This document shows positions 17,759-26,769 of a DNA stretch of 64,000 bases, one piece after another. The position numbers and the translations under genes were made by a program. Position 1 is the stretch's first letter. Each line of letters starts with the position of its first letter. The notes under the pieces are model-generated. The model made no database searches and was not told the origin of the DNA. It saw only the letters and a list, made by a program, of their open reading frames with translations. The DNA is from Leptolyngbya sp. SIO1E4 (GTDB taxonomy: Bacteria > Cyanobacteriota > Cyanobacteriia > Phormidesmidales > Phormidesmidaceae), in NCBI GenBank assembly GCA_010672825.2, contig JAAHFU020000002.1, forward strand, positions 1,128,001 to 1,192,000, given 5' to 3'.

Positions 17759-19600
17759 CTACCATTCTGTGTATAAAACCTGCTCCATCCAAGGGAGCTT
17801 GATGACTCGAATGCTCCAGGGGAGTTGTTCAACAAGAACATCGTAAGTTTGATGTTCGACTTGCAGGACCCAATCGCCATGATGGGGGCGGAGAATCCCT
17901 GCTCTTTGTAAAAACGCCTGTCTGAAGCCTGTTATCGATGTATTTTTTAACGCTGACCAGTGTTGAATCACGGCAGCCAGAAGTGCATCGCATTCAGTTT
18001 TGTCGGCGTCTGAGATGACTAAGGTCATCGGGACGGGGTCTGCTAGATCCATGCCACACAGGAGCTTATTGAGTTGTAATGCATGCTCTAGTGACTCCAC
18101 TGAGACATTCACCAAATACTGCAATAAGAGCACCGCTTGATGAGTGGCCTGGAAGGTGAGGAATTGCCCGGATTCTACTAACCCCAGGGTTTCCAAAAAA
18201 CGATTGAGAAAAGGCCATAGTAAAATCAAGCCCGCATTTTGAATGTAGATGTCTACAGCATCCTTTGAGGGAGCCTCTGAGATCTGTTGAGGACTGCCCT
18301 GCGACGTATTGAAGTTGACGGCAACCTCTGCTGTTGCCCTTAAAGCCCCGTTGCTAGCCATCGTGCCCATAATAGTTTTGAGCTCAGAGATCATGTTTGG
18401 CCATGCAGGCGTTCCTGCTTGTGTCTCTAATTCAGCAATCAGCCCCTCAAGTGCTGACGCTTCCAGGCTGAGGGTCTTGAGTTGATGTAAAAGACCGTCG
18501 ATTTTAGGACCCAGGGAGGATGCCCTCTGTGGGGTGGCGGCATACTTTAGGGCTGTCAATAGTTTGGTGAGGCGTCTGATCAGCTCAGTCCTGAAAGATG
18601 CCTCAGAAGAATTGCTGATGGAAGATAGGGTGAGTAGCTGAGGGAGTTCGCTGGTCAGTTTGCCCCCTGACTTTGTCAGAGTTTCGATAGCGGTCAGTAG
18701 CTGTTGAAAGAGCGATCGCGCATCTATTTGCAGCTGAGTCGCGATATGCAACAGGTTACTCTGCAGAAGGGTATTTGCTCTCGGTTGTAAGGTTGGGTTG
18801 AGAGAAACTTGCACCCAAATCCCTTGCCAGATAATTTGCTTCAGCTGCCGAGGTGGGGTGTTGCGCCAGGGTTCGACGTGGGGAGTGAGGATTTCCACGT
18901 CTTGGAGGTAACGGTGAACCAACGGATGCCAAGTAGGCACCAGCAGTTTGAGCATATCCATCAGCATCGGCTCAGAAAACTGGTAAACGAGACGCTGCAA
19001 GGTTTTGGTTTGTTTAAGACTATTCTGCAGCAGGTCCTTAAGCTTTTCTGGAGCGTCAGCTAGGAGTTGCGCAAAGCACTTCTCTAGGTTGGGCTGATCT
19101 AACGACTCGCACCACCAGGGTAAACGCCCTGTTTGCAGGAAGTCTCGCAAGAGTTCGAAGTGGGCATCAGCAGGGCTCGTGGGATGTTGTTTGGCCGGTT
19201 GCGGTGAGGCGTTTACAGAGGACGCAGAGGGGGGGGACGAGGATGGAGTGAAGCCCGGGAAGGACGGCAGTGACCTGGATGAGCTTGTTTCAGAGGTTGC
19301 TTCAAAAGCCAATCTTTGAGACAACTGCTTGTGTAAACTGGCGGCAACTTTTTGAACGAAGTCTGTTTCCAGCGTATTCAGGTCAATTTCGCCGAGGTCA
19401 ATTTCGAGGGTATCAATGCGATGAAGGGTGTCTGGGTCGCTGAGGCGATCGCAGAAGGTCTCAATCAGAGGAATAATTTTGCTGCGATAGAGCGCACTGA
19501 GCTGGTTCTGCAGTTCAAACGCTTGGGTCTTAGCCTGGATGTGAAGATCTAAGTGTAAATCTAAGATTTGCTGCTGAATAATATGGCGTTGTGAGGTCAT
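17759..19600 (-). CDS. Contractile injection system tape-measure protein (Afp14/Cis14-like)
   Basis: The N-terminal 100 residues carry the signature of the CIS tape-measure family: HIIQQQILDLHLD, then RIDTLEIDLGEIDLNTLETDF and FVQKVAASLHKQL. Residues 115-140 are a Ser/Pro linker. The rest is largely alpha-helical, ending with a conserved segment (LLCGMDLADP, HWSALKNTSITGFRQAFL, RPHHGDWVLQVEHQTYD, MEQVLYTEW). Tape measures set the length of the tube and lie inside it before firing. At 613 aa it is short compared with the tape measures of Afp/PVC particles. It is the last gene of the minus-strand operon and is separated from the next upstream CIS gene by an inverted Uma2 remnant. Confidence 0.85.
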   Translation of the reverse strand: MTSQRHIIQQQILDLHLDLHIQAKTQAFELQNQLSALYRSKIIPLIETFCDRLSDPDTLHRIDTLEIDLGEIDLNTLETDFVQKVAASLHKQLSQRLAFEATSETSSSRSLPSFPGFTPSSSPPSASSVNASPQPAKQHPTSPADAHFELLRDFLQTGRLPWWCESLDQPNLEKCFAQLLADAPEKLKDLLQNSLKQTKTLQRLVYQFSEPMLMDMLKLLVPTWHPLVHRYLQDVEILTPHVEPWRNTPPRQLKQIIWQGIWVQVSLNPTLQPRANTLLQSNLLHIATQLQIDARSLFQQLLTAIETLTKSGGKLTSELPQLLTLSSISNSSEASFRTELIRRLTKLLTALKYAATPQRASSLGPKIDGLLHQLKTLSLEASALEGLIAELETQAGTPAWPNMISELKTIMGTMASNGALRATAEVAVNFNTSQGSPQQISEAPSKDAVDIYIQNAGLILLWPFLNRFLETLGLVESGQFLTFQATHQAVLLLQYLVNVSVESLEHALQLNKLLCGMDLADPVPMTLVISDADKTECDALLAAVIQHWSALKNTSITGFRQAFLQRAGILRPHHGDWVLQVEHQTYDVLVEQLPWSIRVIKLPWMEQVLYTEW

Positions 19601-19893
19601 GGGCTAAGGAAGATGGTCGATACACCCTGCAAATCATGGAAGAGAATGGCTTGTATTGGATTGACTCGATGCAGCTCTTTTTAGGGGTGTGGCAGGGTGA
19701 TCGCGAAAATCGAACAGGCTACTGGTTACGCTGGTGGGATGCCCAAGGGCAACTATTGTTGTGGGGCATAGAACGGGCAGAGCAAGAAGCCCAGCGAGCA
19801 GAGGAAGCAGACCAACGAGCGGAGCAAGCTACTCAACGAGCAGAGCGGTTACGGGCACAGCTACAAGCAGCGGGGCTAGAACCGGAGGAATAA
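19591..19893 (+). pseudogene. Remnant of a Uma2-family nuclease (C-terminal part only)
   Basis: The translated segment has the typical tail of cyanobacterial Uma2/DUF820 proteins: YWIDSMQLFLGVWQGDREN, GYWLRWWDAQGQLLLWG, then a coiled coil of repeated (A/Q)EQA-type heptads and an ending AAGLEPEE. Full members are about 190-280 aa with an N-terminal PD-(D/E)xK nuclease core; that core is absent. The ORF begins at a GTG lying on top of the start of the tape-measure gene, antisense to it. The fragment is opposite to the CIS operon and occupies the 315-bp gap between baseplate and tape-measure genes. It is probably the relic of an inserted gene. A short expressed peptide cannot be excluded. Confidence 0.75.
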
Positions 19894-19915
19894 GGAGCTT
19901 TAGCCCATTCCAGCT

Positions 19916-22330
19916 TTAGCTCACGGCAAAACTGTCCCCAATGACCATATAGCCGATTAAGGCAGGGAATTCCGGAATTTCGGTGGATCCTAGCTCCAAA
20001 AAGTTGATTAATCTGGTTGCGGATGCTTCAGCCTCCTCACTGTTAGTGATATTGCCGGATAGCGACTGGAGCCAGAGAGCATAGATCGTTTCGAATTCTC
20101 GCATTCTGTCTGGTGTGAACCAGTGAACATGCAAGGTGATGTGGGCTGGGGTTTCGGCCATCAACGTATCGTGAATGAGCTGTTTAAAGTTTTGAGACCG
20201 AAATCGAGCAGGCCAATCTGGAAAAATGACGCTGATCTGAAATGAAAAGGGATCTGGAAACTGGTGGGTACTGACCCATTCACCCGTATCTTCAGCAACA
20301 AAGTCATGGACAATGTCGAATGTATCGACCTGAGGATTCAGAATGCTGTAAGTCCCACTGTAGTGGGTTGAATAGAAAATATTAATCTGGTCGCCAGGGT
20401 GCAAATTGTGGTTTGGAGACATGCATGTCAGGTATCCCGGCACATCCGAGGCTCGGAACTCCGTAATCGCATGGGAAAAACTAAGGAAATTAGCGGTCGT
20501 TTCGTCCGCATTCGAGTCAGAGGAAGTTGCCTGGAAGGTTGCCTGGCGAGGACGTAAAAGAAGGTGTTCAATAATGTAAAACCCTTCCGTGTCAGATGAG
20601 GCCAGAAATTGCCTTTCAGGCTGAACTCCGAGTAACCTTGCAACCCGCCGCTTTAGCCCTGAGATGTTCTGAAAATTTTCCAGTTGATTGGGATCAAGGG
20701 TGTGGTTAAAGGCTTGATTACGCCCGGCGCTGACTTGACGATAGTCTTTGGCAAAGTCGGCTTTATATTTGAGGGTGGTCTCTGAGAGGTCTGAGTTGAA
20801 ATACAGCAGCGCATGATTGGTAAGGGTTTCGCTGTACTGGGCAATGAGGTGCTCTAATAAGCGATTTTTGCGATCTAAAGCAACTGGGGTGTCTTCTTGT
20901 GAGGTCTCTAAATGTTGTGCGTAGGCTGTCTGCAGAAGGTGACTGCCGCCTGGGAAATGCTGAATGCTCTGGGCAAAATAGGTTTTAATTTGAGTCGCAT
21001 CTAGAGAAAACAGATCTTTAACGTGATCGAGCTGAGCAAAGTAGTTAGCTAACAGCTGATCGAACACCATTAAGTAAGCTTGCAGTTGTTTGGCCTGGGC
21101 TTTTCGTTCGGCGTTAGCAGAGGCTGGCAGGCCCACGTCTCCGATGCCATAGGCTAAGGGAAATTCATTTTGAATGGATTCATAGTCCACCAATTCCCGA
21201 TATTCCCCGGTTGGGATAGTGAGGTTTTGGAGCGGCAAGGGGGCAGAAGGGTTGGGTTGGGAGGCAGAAAGTTGAGCAACTGCCCGCTCAATCCGGGTTA
21301 GGTCAAGATCGCAGAGGATTTGACCTTTGTAAAACTTGATGTCCCCAGCATCGACCATGGGCTGCAGCGATTTGAGGCGGGGAGTTAGCTGTGGATCGAG
21401 ATCCAACGCCCAGTCTTGTTCATGGGACTGACGGCTCGACAGGGTAATCCGTTTAACGGTTTTAATGCCAGGAATATCCAAAATGACGTGGATGAGATCC
21501 GAGGTGTGGATTTCGGATTTGCGATCGAATCTTTGAAGCTGCTCATCATCGATGAAACCGTGTTCGAGGATCGGCCCAGCAAAGATATCTTCAACAGGTT
21601 TGCCTTGATCGAGTAACGCTGGCAGATTCAAAAACGGCAGTGAGGGGGAAATGGTCTGGGCCAGGGCGGTATGGATCTGCGCCATGAGTGCGTGGGGGTC
21701 GGCATTCTCTGCCACCTCGATCTCCGCTTTAACCGTGATCTCTTCAAAATCCAGTACTTGAATGTCTGCAAAATCCTCGCAGAGGTTGCGATGTTGATTA
21801 AGTCGCGCTTTTGCGGCTGCTTTCAAGGTGCTTTTTTGATAGCCGGGTTCTATTTCGAGCAGCACCCGATAAAGCCCTCTCAGATGAACCGGTTCCGCCA
21901 GGTCTAGACTGCTAAAGGTCAATCTCGCATTATTAGCATCGTAGTAAAGCTCGGGTTGAGGGGTGTCAATGGGTTCTAGCCAAGCATTTTTAACCCCATC
22001 AATGTCAATCAGCAGCTTGCGATAATCGCTGATTGTTAAGGGATTAACGGTCAGAATTTCCCGAGCGGTCAAAAATTGGGGGGAGTGGCCTGACTCACTG
22101 GCAGGATGGGCCAACAAGTCTTGCATCTCGAAGGAGAGGCGATAGCTTAAGTCGGTAATGGCGTAACACAAAGCTTCCAGGATCGTGATGCCTGGGTCGT
22201 GGGTGTTGTAGTCTGTCCAATGGCTACCGGCGAGTTTCTCAATCGATTGGATGCCTTCCTGTCGCAGAAAGGCGTAGTCCATGCCCGGGTGCTCAAGGGG
22301 AGCATTGGAGATGGTGGGAGATTCAGCCAT
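19916..22330 (-). CDS. Baseplate protein of contractile injection system (Afp12/Cis12-like)
   Basis: The 804-aa protein starts with the conserved block of this family: HPGMDYAFLRQEGIQSIE, then HWTDYNTHDPGITILEALCY and ITDLSYRLSFE. Later marks are the TAREILTVNPLTISDYRKLL segment, RRVARLLGVQPER with FYIIEHLLLRPR, and a C-terminal THYSGTYSI region. It belongs to the wedge proteins that form the baseplate together with the J-like protein. ATG 22330 overlaps the end of the coiled-coil gene by 8 bp, so the two are translationally coupled. A 315-bp gap with a Uma2 relic follows. The division of labour between this and the 1586-aa baseplate protein is inferred from gene order in Afp/PVC clusters. 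Confidence 0.85.
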   Translation of the reverse strand: MAESPTISNAPLEHPGMDYAFLRQEGIQSIEKLAGSHWTDYNTHDPGITILEALCYAITDLSYRLSFEMQDLLAHPASESGHSPQFLTAREILTVNPLTISDYRKLLIDIDGVKNAWLEPIDTPQPELYYDANNARLTFSSLDLAEPVHLRGLYRVLLEIEPGYQKSTLKAAAKARLNQHRNLCEDFADIQVLDFEEITVKAEIEVAENADPHALMAQIHTALAQTISPSLPFLNLPALLDQGKPVEDIFAGPILEHGFIDDEQLQRFDRKSEIHTSDLIHVILDIPGIKTVKRITLSSRQSHEQDWALDLDPQLTPRLKSLQPMVDAGDIKFYKGQILCDLDLTRIERAVAQLSASQPNPSAPLPLQNLTIPTGEYRELVDYESIQNEFPLAYGIGDVGLPASANAERKAQAKQLQAYLMVFDQLLANYFAQLDHVKDLFSLDATQIKTYFAQSIQHFPGGSHLLQTAYAQHLETSQEDTPVALDRKNRLLEHLIAQYSETLTNHALLYFNSDLSETTLKYKADFAKDYRQVSAGRNQAFNHTLDPNQLENFQNISGLKRRVARLLGVQPERQFLASSDTEGFYIIEHLLLRPRQATFQATSSDSNADETTANFLSFSHAITEFRASDVPGYLTCMSPNHNLHPGDQINIFYSTHYSGTYSILNPQVDTFDIVHDFVAEDTGEWVSTHQFPDPFSFQISVIFPDWPARFRSQNFKQLIHDTLMAETPAHITLHVHWFTPDRMREFETIYALWLQSLSGNITNSEEAEASATRLINFLELGSTEIPEFPALIGYMVIGDSFAVS

Positions 22331-22565
22331 GGGAGTTGGTTAAGACCTCGACGGGGTCACGGGTTAAGTTATGGGAGGACGTGGCAGGGATTTCCTCTAC
22401 CTCTGTCTTGGCTAACTCTTCTTCTAAGACCTGAATGGCCCCTTGTATCCGGAGCAAGGTACTTTGAATGTTGGCCTGCTTTGCTTCAAGATCTGCGAGG
22501 ACTTTTTGACCCGATGCATACTCGCTTTTAAGTTCTTGGAGGCGTTGTTGTAGTTGTTCTTTCAT
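22323..22565 (-). CDS. Small coiled-coil protein in the CIS operon
   Basis: Starting at ATG 22565 (MKEQLQQRLQELKSEYASG) it is 80 aa. Residues 1-58 form one continuous heptad-rich coiled coil (QKVLADLEAKQANIQSTLLR, IQGAIQVLEEELAKTE), followed by a short Thr/Ser tail. I do not recognise a named family. The gene lies between the second fibre and the Afp12-like gene and overlaps the latter by 8 bp, so it is surely part of the operon. A trimeric or dimeric coil next to fibre genes suggests a fibre adaptor or chaperone; this is inference. Confidence 0.65.
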   Translation of the reverse strand: MKEQLQQRLQELKSEYASGQKVLADLEAKQANIQSTLLRIQGAIQVLEEELAKTEVEEIPATSSHNLTRDPVEVLTNSHG

Positions 22566-22636
22566 GGTTGAAAACACCTTTGATGTAGAAAGTTTAGAAG
22601 AGCCGTATCGAAGCATTAATCTATCTGTATTGAAAA

Positions 22637-22664
22637 GCAGAAGGCAGAAGGCAGAAGGCAGAAG
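22637..22664. repeat. Tandem heptamer GCAGAAG x4
   Basis: Four perfect head-to-tail copies of GCAGAAG lie in the 281-bp gap between the second fibre gene and the coiled-coil gene. The copy number could vary by slippage. Confidence 0.85.
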
Positions 22665-22846
22665 AATGACTGAAAAGATTGATTAAAGGTCAGTTTAGGT
22701 ACTGGATTGCCTTAGTGCCAATGTATACTGCTGTAATTTCCAAATCCACCATCTAAAGGCATGAATGATGTTCGTTGGTGAGGGGTTAATGCTGCTCGCG
22801 ATCGCATTCCTTAAAACCGATACCTCACACTCGTGAATTCAACGAT

Positions 22847-24742
22847 TCAGACCTTCATGATGAGGCATAGGGCATACCATTTGGGACGATTGGGACCTGA
22901 ACTTGAGCCACTATTAAACTGAGCAATATTCACGGTTCCTGAATGGGCATGAGAGCCTGATGATTGGGTATTTTGTTTCTTGATGTCGTTACCATTGGTG
23001 TCGATACCGCTCTTACTACCGTTAGAGAAATTGCGCTTATACCAACCGCTGGGAAAGGAATGCGTGTGAGACCCGGCATTATTGATGCTCAAGTTAGTCT
23101 GGGGGGGATTTACAGCGTGCTGGTGGGTATCTGGATTACCGTTGTTGCCTGGATTATATGAGTTACCGGCAGCAACAATAAAGCGATCGCGCAAATCAGG
23201 TGTGCCATTATTGCCATCACACAGTGCCCAGCCAGTGGGGATATTCGCCACAGCCCCCGACCACATCACAATCATGCCAACCATGACTGCCGAATTTCCG
23301 TAATTCAGTAGTTCATAATAAGTGGTTTTCAAGTGGGCATTGGCCCCTTTATAAGGCTGCGAGATTTCCATGGCTCCGGTGCGGTCTTTAATAAAGAGCA
23401 GCGCATAAGGAGCGCGATGCCCTCCATTGGCGGCCCGAAACGCTTTCAAGGCCACAATTTTCCTTAATAGATTTTCTGCACTTCCCCCAGTCGGGGCATT
23501 TTTTAACGCATCTTTGGAGGCCACTGCAACCAGGTCTCCGGCTGCAGCATTCGCATTCACCCAATTGGCCCAGGTATTCCACCGAGCAGCGTCAGCGTAA
23601 ACGTCGTGGGAGTTCTTTTTTTTGAGCGTCCCATTGGGATTGAGAATCACGGTATTTAAGCCGCGATTATTTCTGATTCCCATAGAAATATTGGCAATTT
23701 CCAGCGTCGGAGTATCCCCCTCGGTGGATTCGATCGCGGACCCACGGACATAGATTTCATAATTCTCGTAGGCAAGGGGATTGCCCCCGGCATACAGTGT
23801 GCCGCTGGCTTTGACATGTCCCTGAATGCTCAAACTGCCTGCAAAGGAAGATTCCCCAGTGCCTTTGACAGCTAAACTCCCGTTTGCTGCCGTCGTCAGC
23901 ACCATGCGTTCGTTCGTGCCATTGGCATCACGCCAAGAGTGCTGACCATTGGCCGCATAAAATAACGTACTGTCATTAATGCCAAGACCATAGCCCCCCC
24001 AAAGCTGGAGTTTGAGGTTGTTACTGGTGTCGTTATTGGTAAATGCAATTTGTTGGTTACCGGCCAGTTCCAGGTTGCTATCCTCGACAACCAGTTTTCC
24101 GCCGCCTTTAGGAATGAGACGAATATCTTGGTTTTGATTACTGCCGATCGCTGCAATTTGGTTATACCCCACCCCAACGCCCTGAGTCATATTTTGGGCG
24201 TAGAATCTCCCGATATCTGCGGTGGCTCGATTATGACTGGCTCGAACCTTGAGTTCGCCTTGCTCAACTTGCAGCTTACAGTCCGGAATCGCAATGCCAA
24301 TGCCGACTTTGCCTTCAGTATCGACCACTAAAGGGGTCGTATCACTGGCTTCATCCTCGATTCGTAACGCATCTTGACTGCCCGATTGTTGAATATGGAG
24401 TTTAGCGATCGGCTGAGTCGTGCTGAGCCCAAGATTCCCTGTCCCACTTTCAACAAACAGTTTACTCAAACCCCCGGCTTCAAAATTGAGGCCTGGATTA
24501 GCGCCTGTGGGTTTTTGATTCAATCGCCAGGTATTGAGATCCTCAACGTAAAAATCCAGCAGATTTTCAGAATCTCCTTGGGCTGAAATCTTGAGCGGTG
24601 TATCTGCACCAGGCGGTTTCTCGATGCCGTCATCATTAATGTTGAGAACAGAATCAATGAAGTCTCGAAAGTCTCCCTGCGAAGGTTTGGCTCCTGATTT
24701 AAAGAGCGCCTGTAATTGAGTTCTGTTCTTTTTACCGGCCAT
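22847..24742 (-). CDS. CIS tail fibre 2 with phage tail-collar domain
   Basis: The 631-aa protein begins with an attachment block (MAGKKNRTQLQALFKSGAKP, then DFRDFIDSVLNINDDGIEKP) of about 155 residues that is nearly the same in fibre 1. Residues about 228-308 are a second block shared with fibre 1 (LQLWGGYGLGINDSTLFY). Between and after these blocks the two proteins differ. Residues 489-631 resemble the phage tail-collar/microcystin-dependent-protein domain (MWSGAVANIPTGWALCDG, TPDLRDRFIVAAG, HQH and HTHS His motifs, GPNRPKWYALCLIMKV). Such domains form knobs of phage fibres. The likely role is binding of the target surface by the injection particle. Confidence 0.82.
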   Translation of the reverse strand: MAGKKNRTQLQALFKSGAKPSQGDFRDFIDSVLNINDDGIEKPPGADTPLKISAQGDSENLLDFYVEDLNTWRLNQKPTGANPGLNFEAGGLSKLFVESGTGNLGLSTTQPIAKLHIQQSGSQDALRIEDEASDTTPLVVDTEGKVGIGIAIPDCKLQVEQGELKVRASHNRATADIGRFYAQNMTQGVGVGYNQIAAIGSNQNQDIRLIPKGGGKLVVEDSNLELAGNQQIAFTNNDTSNNLKLQLWGGYGLGINDSTLFYAANGQHSWRDANGTNERMVLTTAANGSLAVKGTGESSFAGSLSIQGHVKASGTLYAGGNPLAYENYEIYVRGSAIESTEGDTPTLEIANISMGIRNNRGLNTVILNPNGTLKKKNSHDVYADAARWNTWANWVNANAAAGDLVAVASKDALKNAPTGGSAENLLRKIVALKAFRAANGGHRAPYALLFIKDRTGAMEISQPYKGANAHLKTTYYELLNYGNSAVMVGMIVMWSGAVANIPTGWALCDGNNGTPDLRDRFIVAAGNSYNPGNNGNPDTHQHAVNPPQTNLSINNAGSHTHSFPSGWYKRNFSNGSKSGIDTNGNDIKKQNTQSSGSHAHSGTVNIAQFNSGSSSGPNRPKWYALCLIMKV

Positions 24743-24859
24743 GGAAGTGACTCCAATTCAGAGAGCAATTGACGAAATCTAAAGGGATGCGCTTTAAGTA
24801 GATAAATACTGTGTTCGCTGAATTAACATGAAACTCAATGTAAAGATGGAATTCTGGCG

Positions 24860-26641
24860 TTAAATTCGACTAATTAAATGAACCCAGTTTCTCCGGATGG
24901 CGAGAACATTGATTGCCCAGTTTCTATCAGAAGTACCGACAACATCTGCAGCAATCCACCACTGGTTATTGTTGATATAAGTAAAGGTGTATTGGGCTCT
25001 AGAATCATCCTGGCCATCAACACTAAAACCAGCAATAATCACGACCCAATCATTAGAGGAATATCCTGTGTTAATACGCGGATTATCGCCCCCGGTATAT
25101 TTCCGCATTTGGAAAGGTCGATATTGATTTTGGTTGAATCCTAAGGTGCCCCCATCAATCACTAGGGAATCATTACTGGGTGAATAAAGCCGCACCCCAT
25201 AATTCGGATTATCTAGCTCACCATGGGTAAAGTCGATATGCGGATGTCCGGCGCGACCTTTCTGCCTGGCGACTAATTCTATCCCAGCCCAATAGGAATC
25301 TGAGACGATTTTTAAGCGGCGATAGTCTCCTCCTTCAATTCTGATATCACCTCCATTGACAGTTAGTTTTTCACTAGGATTGGTTGTCCCAATTCCCGTC
25401 TTGCCTTCGGGGGTGATGGTCATGGCCTCCGTGATTGTCCTGGATTGGCCATCGCCTTTTTGGGTTCTGATTCGCAAGCTAATATTTTGCTTGTCTTCAT
25501 CATCTCTAGCCTGGAGATAGGCAATATTTTGAGTAGAATACCTGCGCAGAAAAATGTGTCCTGGCAAGTAAGCATTGACACCCGCAACGGAAAGATCGCC
25601 AGCAAAAGAAGAAGTTCCAGTCCCTTTGACGGTTAACCCGCCATTACTGGCGGTATTCAAGACCATGCGTTCGTTGGTGCCATTAGCATCGCGCCAAGAA
25701 TGTTTGCCATTGGCGGCGTAAAATAGCGTGCTGCCATTAATACCTAAACCATAGCCACTCCAAAGCTGAAGTTTAAGATGATTGCTAGTATCGGTATCCT
25801 GAAACGCAATTGTTTGGTTACCCGAAAGGGTCAGACTTCCAGAAAACGTCGTATTGCCATTACTTTGAATCCGAATATAGTCAGCCAACGCTGTATAGTC
25901 TGATTGGAGGCCACCCGCGATCTTAAGATCAGCTTTATTGTTACCGACGTTCTCGCGATAAATTCGCCAGGTGTAGGCACCGCCGCTATTTTGAAATAGA
26001 ATCCCTTGGGCGTTTTCATTATTGTCAACTTTTAAGGCGAATTCCCCACCAAAAACCGTGAGTTTGTGCGCAGAATTCGCAGCCATGCCAATGCCTACAG
26101 GGCCGCTCAAGGTACTGCTTTCAAGCACCGATAGAGGGCCTGAAATGCTAACCTCGCCACTGACTGTGAGTTGTTTGGTTGATAAGGCTTTACCCACACC
26201 AACTTTGCCCTCAGCATCGATCACCAATGTAGGGGTATCTGTTGTCGTTCCATCATCAATGCGGAGAGCGGCTTGCCCTTCTGAGGGTTGAATATGTAAT
26301 TTGGCGGTGGGCTGAGTGGTGCTGAGACCGACATTACCGGTATTACTTTCAATAAAGAGTTTGCTAATGTTTCCCGTTTCAAAATTAAGCCCTGGATTGG
26401 CCTCTGCAGGCTTTTGATTTAAGCGCCATGTCGCGCGATCGCCCACATAAAAATCCAGCAGGTTTTCGCCCTCTCCCTGAGCCAGGATTTTGAGGGGGGT
26501 ATCCACGCCGGGTGGTTTCTCAATCCCATCGTCATTAATGTTTAAAACAGAATCAATCAAGTTTCTGAAGTCTTCTTCTGAGGGTTTAGCCCCTGTTTTG
26601 AAGAGAGCTTGTAATTGAGTTCTATCTTTTTTACCTGTCAT
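24860..26641 (-). CDS. CIS tail fibre 1, paralogue of fibre 2 with a different tip
   Basis: From ATG 26641 (MTGKKDRTQLQALFKTGAKP) it is 593 aa. The N-terminal about 155 residues and residues 273-352 match fibre 2 closely, including DANGTNERMVL. The centre (155-272) and the C-terminal about 240 residues are different: RRLKIVSDSYWAGIELVA, RLYSPSNDSLVIDGG, and an ending DRNWAINVLAIRRNWVHLI. Beta-rich segments with repeated KLHIQ/GKVGVG/GIGTTNPSEKL units are typical of trimeric fibres. No collar domain is seen. The two fibres probably share the particle-binding end and differ in receptor specificity. The 10 codons before 26641 are not supported by the paralogue. Confidence 0.8.
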   Translation of the reverse strand: MTGKKDRTQLQALFKTGAKPSEEDFRNLIDSVLNINDDGIEKPPGVDTPLKILAQGEGENLLDFYVGDRATWRLNQKPAEANPGLNFETGNISKLFIESNTGNVGLSTTQPTAKLHIQPSEGQAALRIDDGTTTDTPTLVIDAEGKVGVGKALSTKQLTVSGEVSISGPLSVLESSTLSGPVGIGMAANSAHKLTVFGGEFALKVDNNENAQGILFQNSGGAYTWRIYRENVGNNKADLKIAGGLQSDYTALADYIRIQSNGNTTFSGSLTLSGNQTIAFQDTDTSNHLKLQLWSGYGLGINGSTLFYAANGKHSWRDANGTNERMVLNTASNGGLTVKGTGTSSFAGDLSVAGVNAYLPGHIFLRRYSTQNIAYLQARDDEDKQNISLRIRTQKGDGQSRTITEAMTITPEGKTGIGTTNPSEKLTVNGGDIRIEGGDYRRLKIVSDSYWAGIELVARQKGRAGHPHIDFTHGELDNPNYGVRLYSPSNDSLVIDGGTLGFNQNQYRPFQMRKYTGGDNPRINTGYSSNDWVVIIAGFSVDGQDDSRAQYTFTYINNNQWWIAADVVGTSDRNWAINVLAIRRNWVHLISRI

Positions 26642-26769
26642 GGGGATGATTCCGGTTCGGAAAGTTGGCAATGGGTATTGGTCGGGAAAACGCTTTCAAT
26701 GGGAGGTGACTTTAAGGTAATGACCTTTTTGATAACTGAAAAATGTCTTGTAAGGAAAAAATCAAGGGT

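Noticed and set aside
22637-22664. GCAGAAG repeats as a regulatory operator array
   Set aside because: A simple heptamer run in a spacer is better explained by slippage; no symmetry or link to a promoter is seen.
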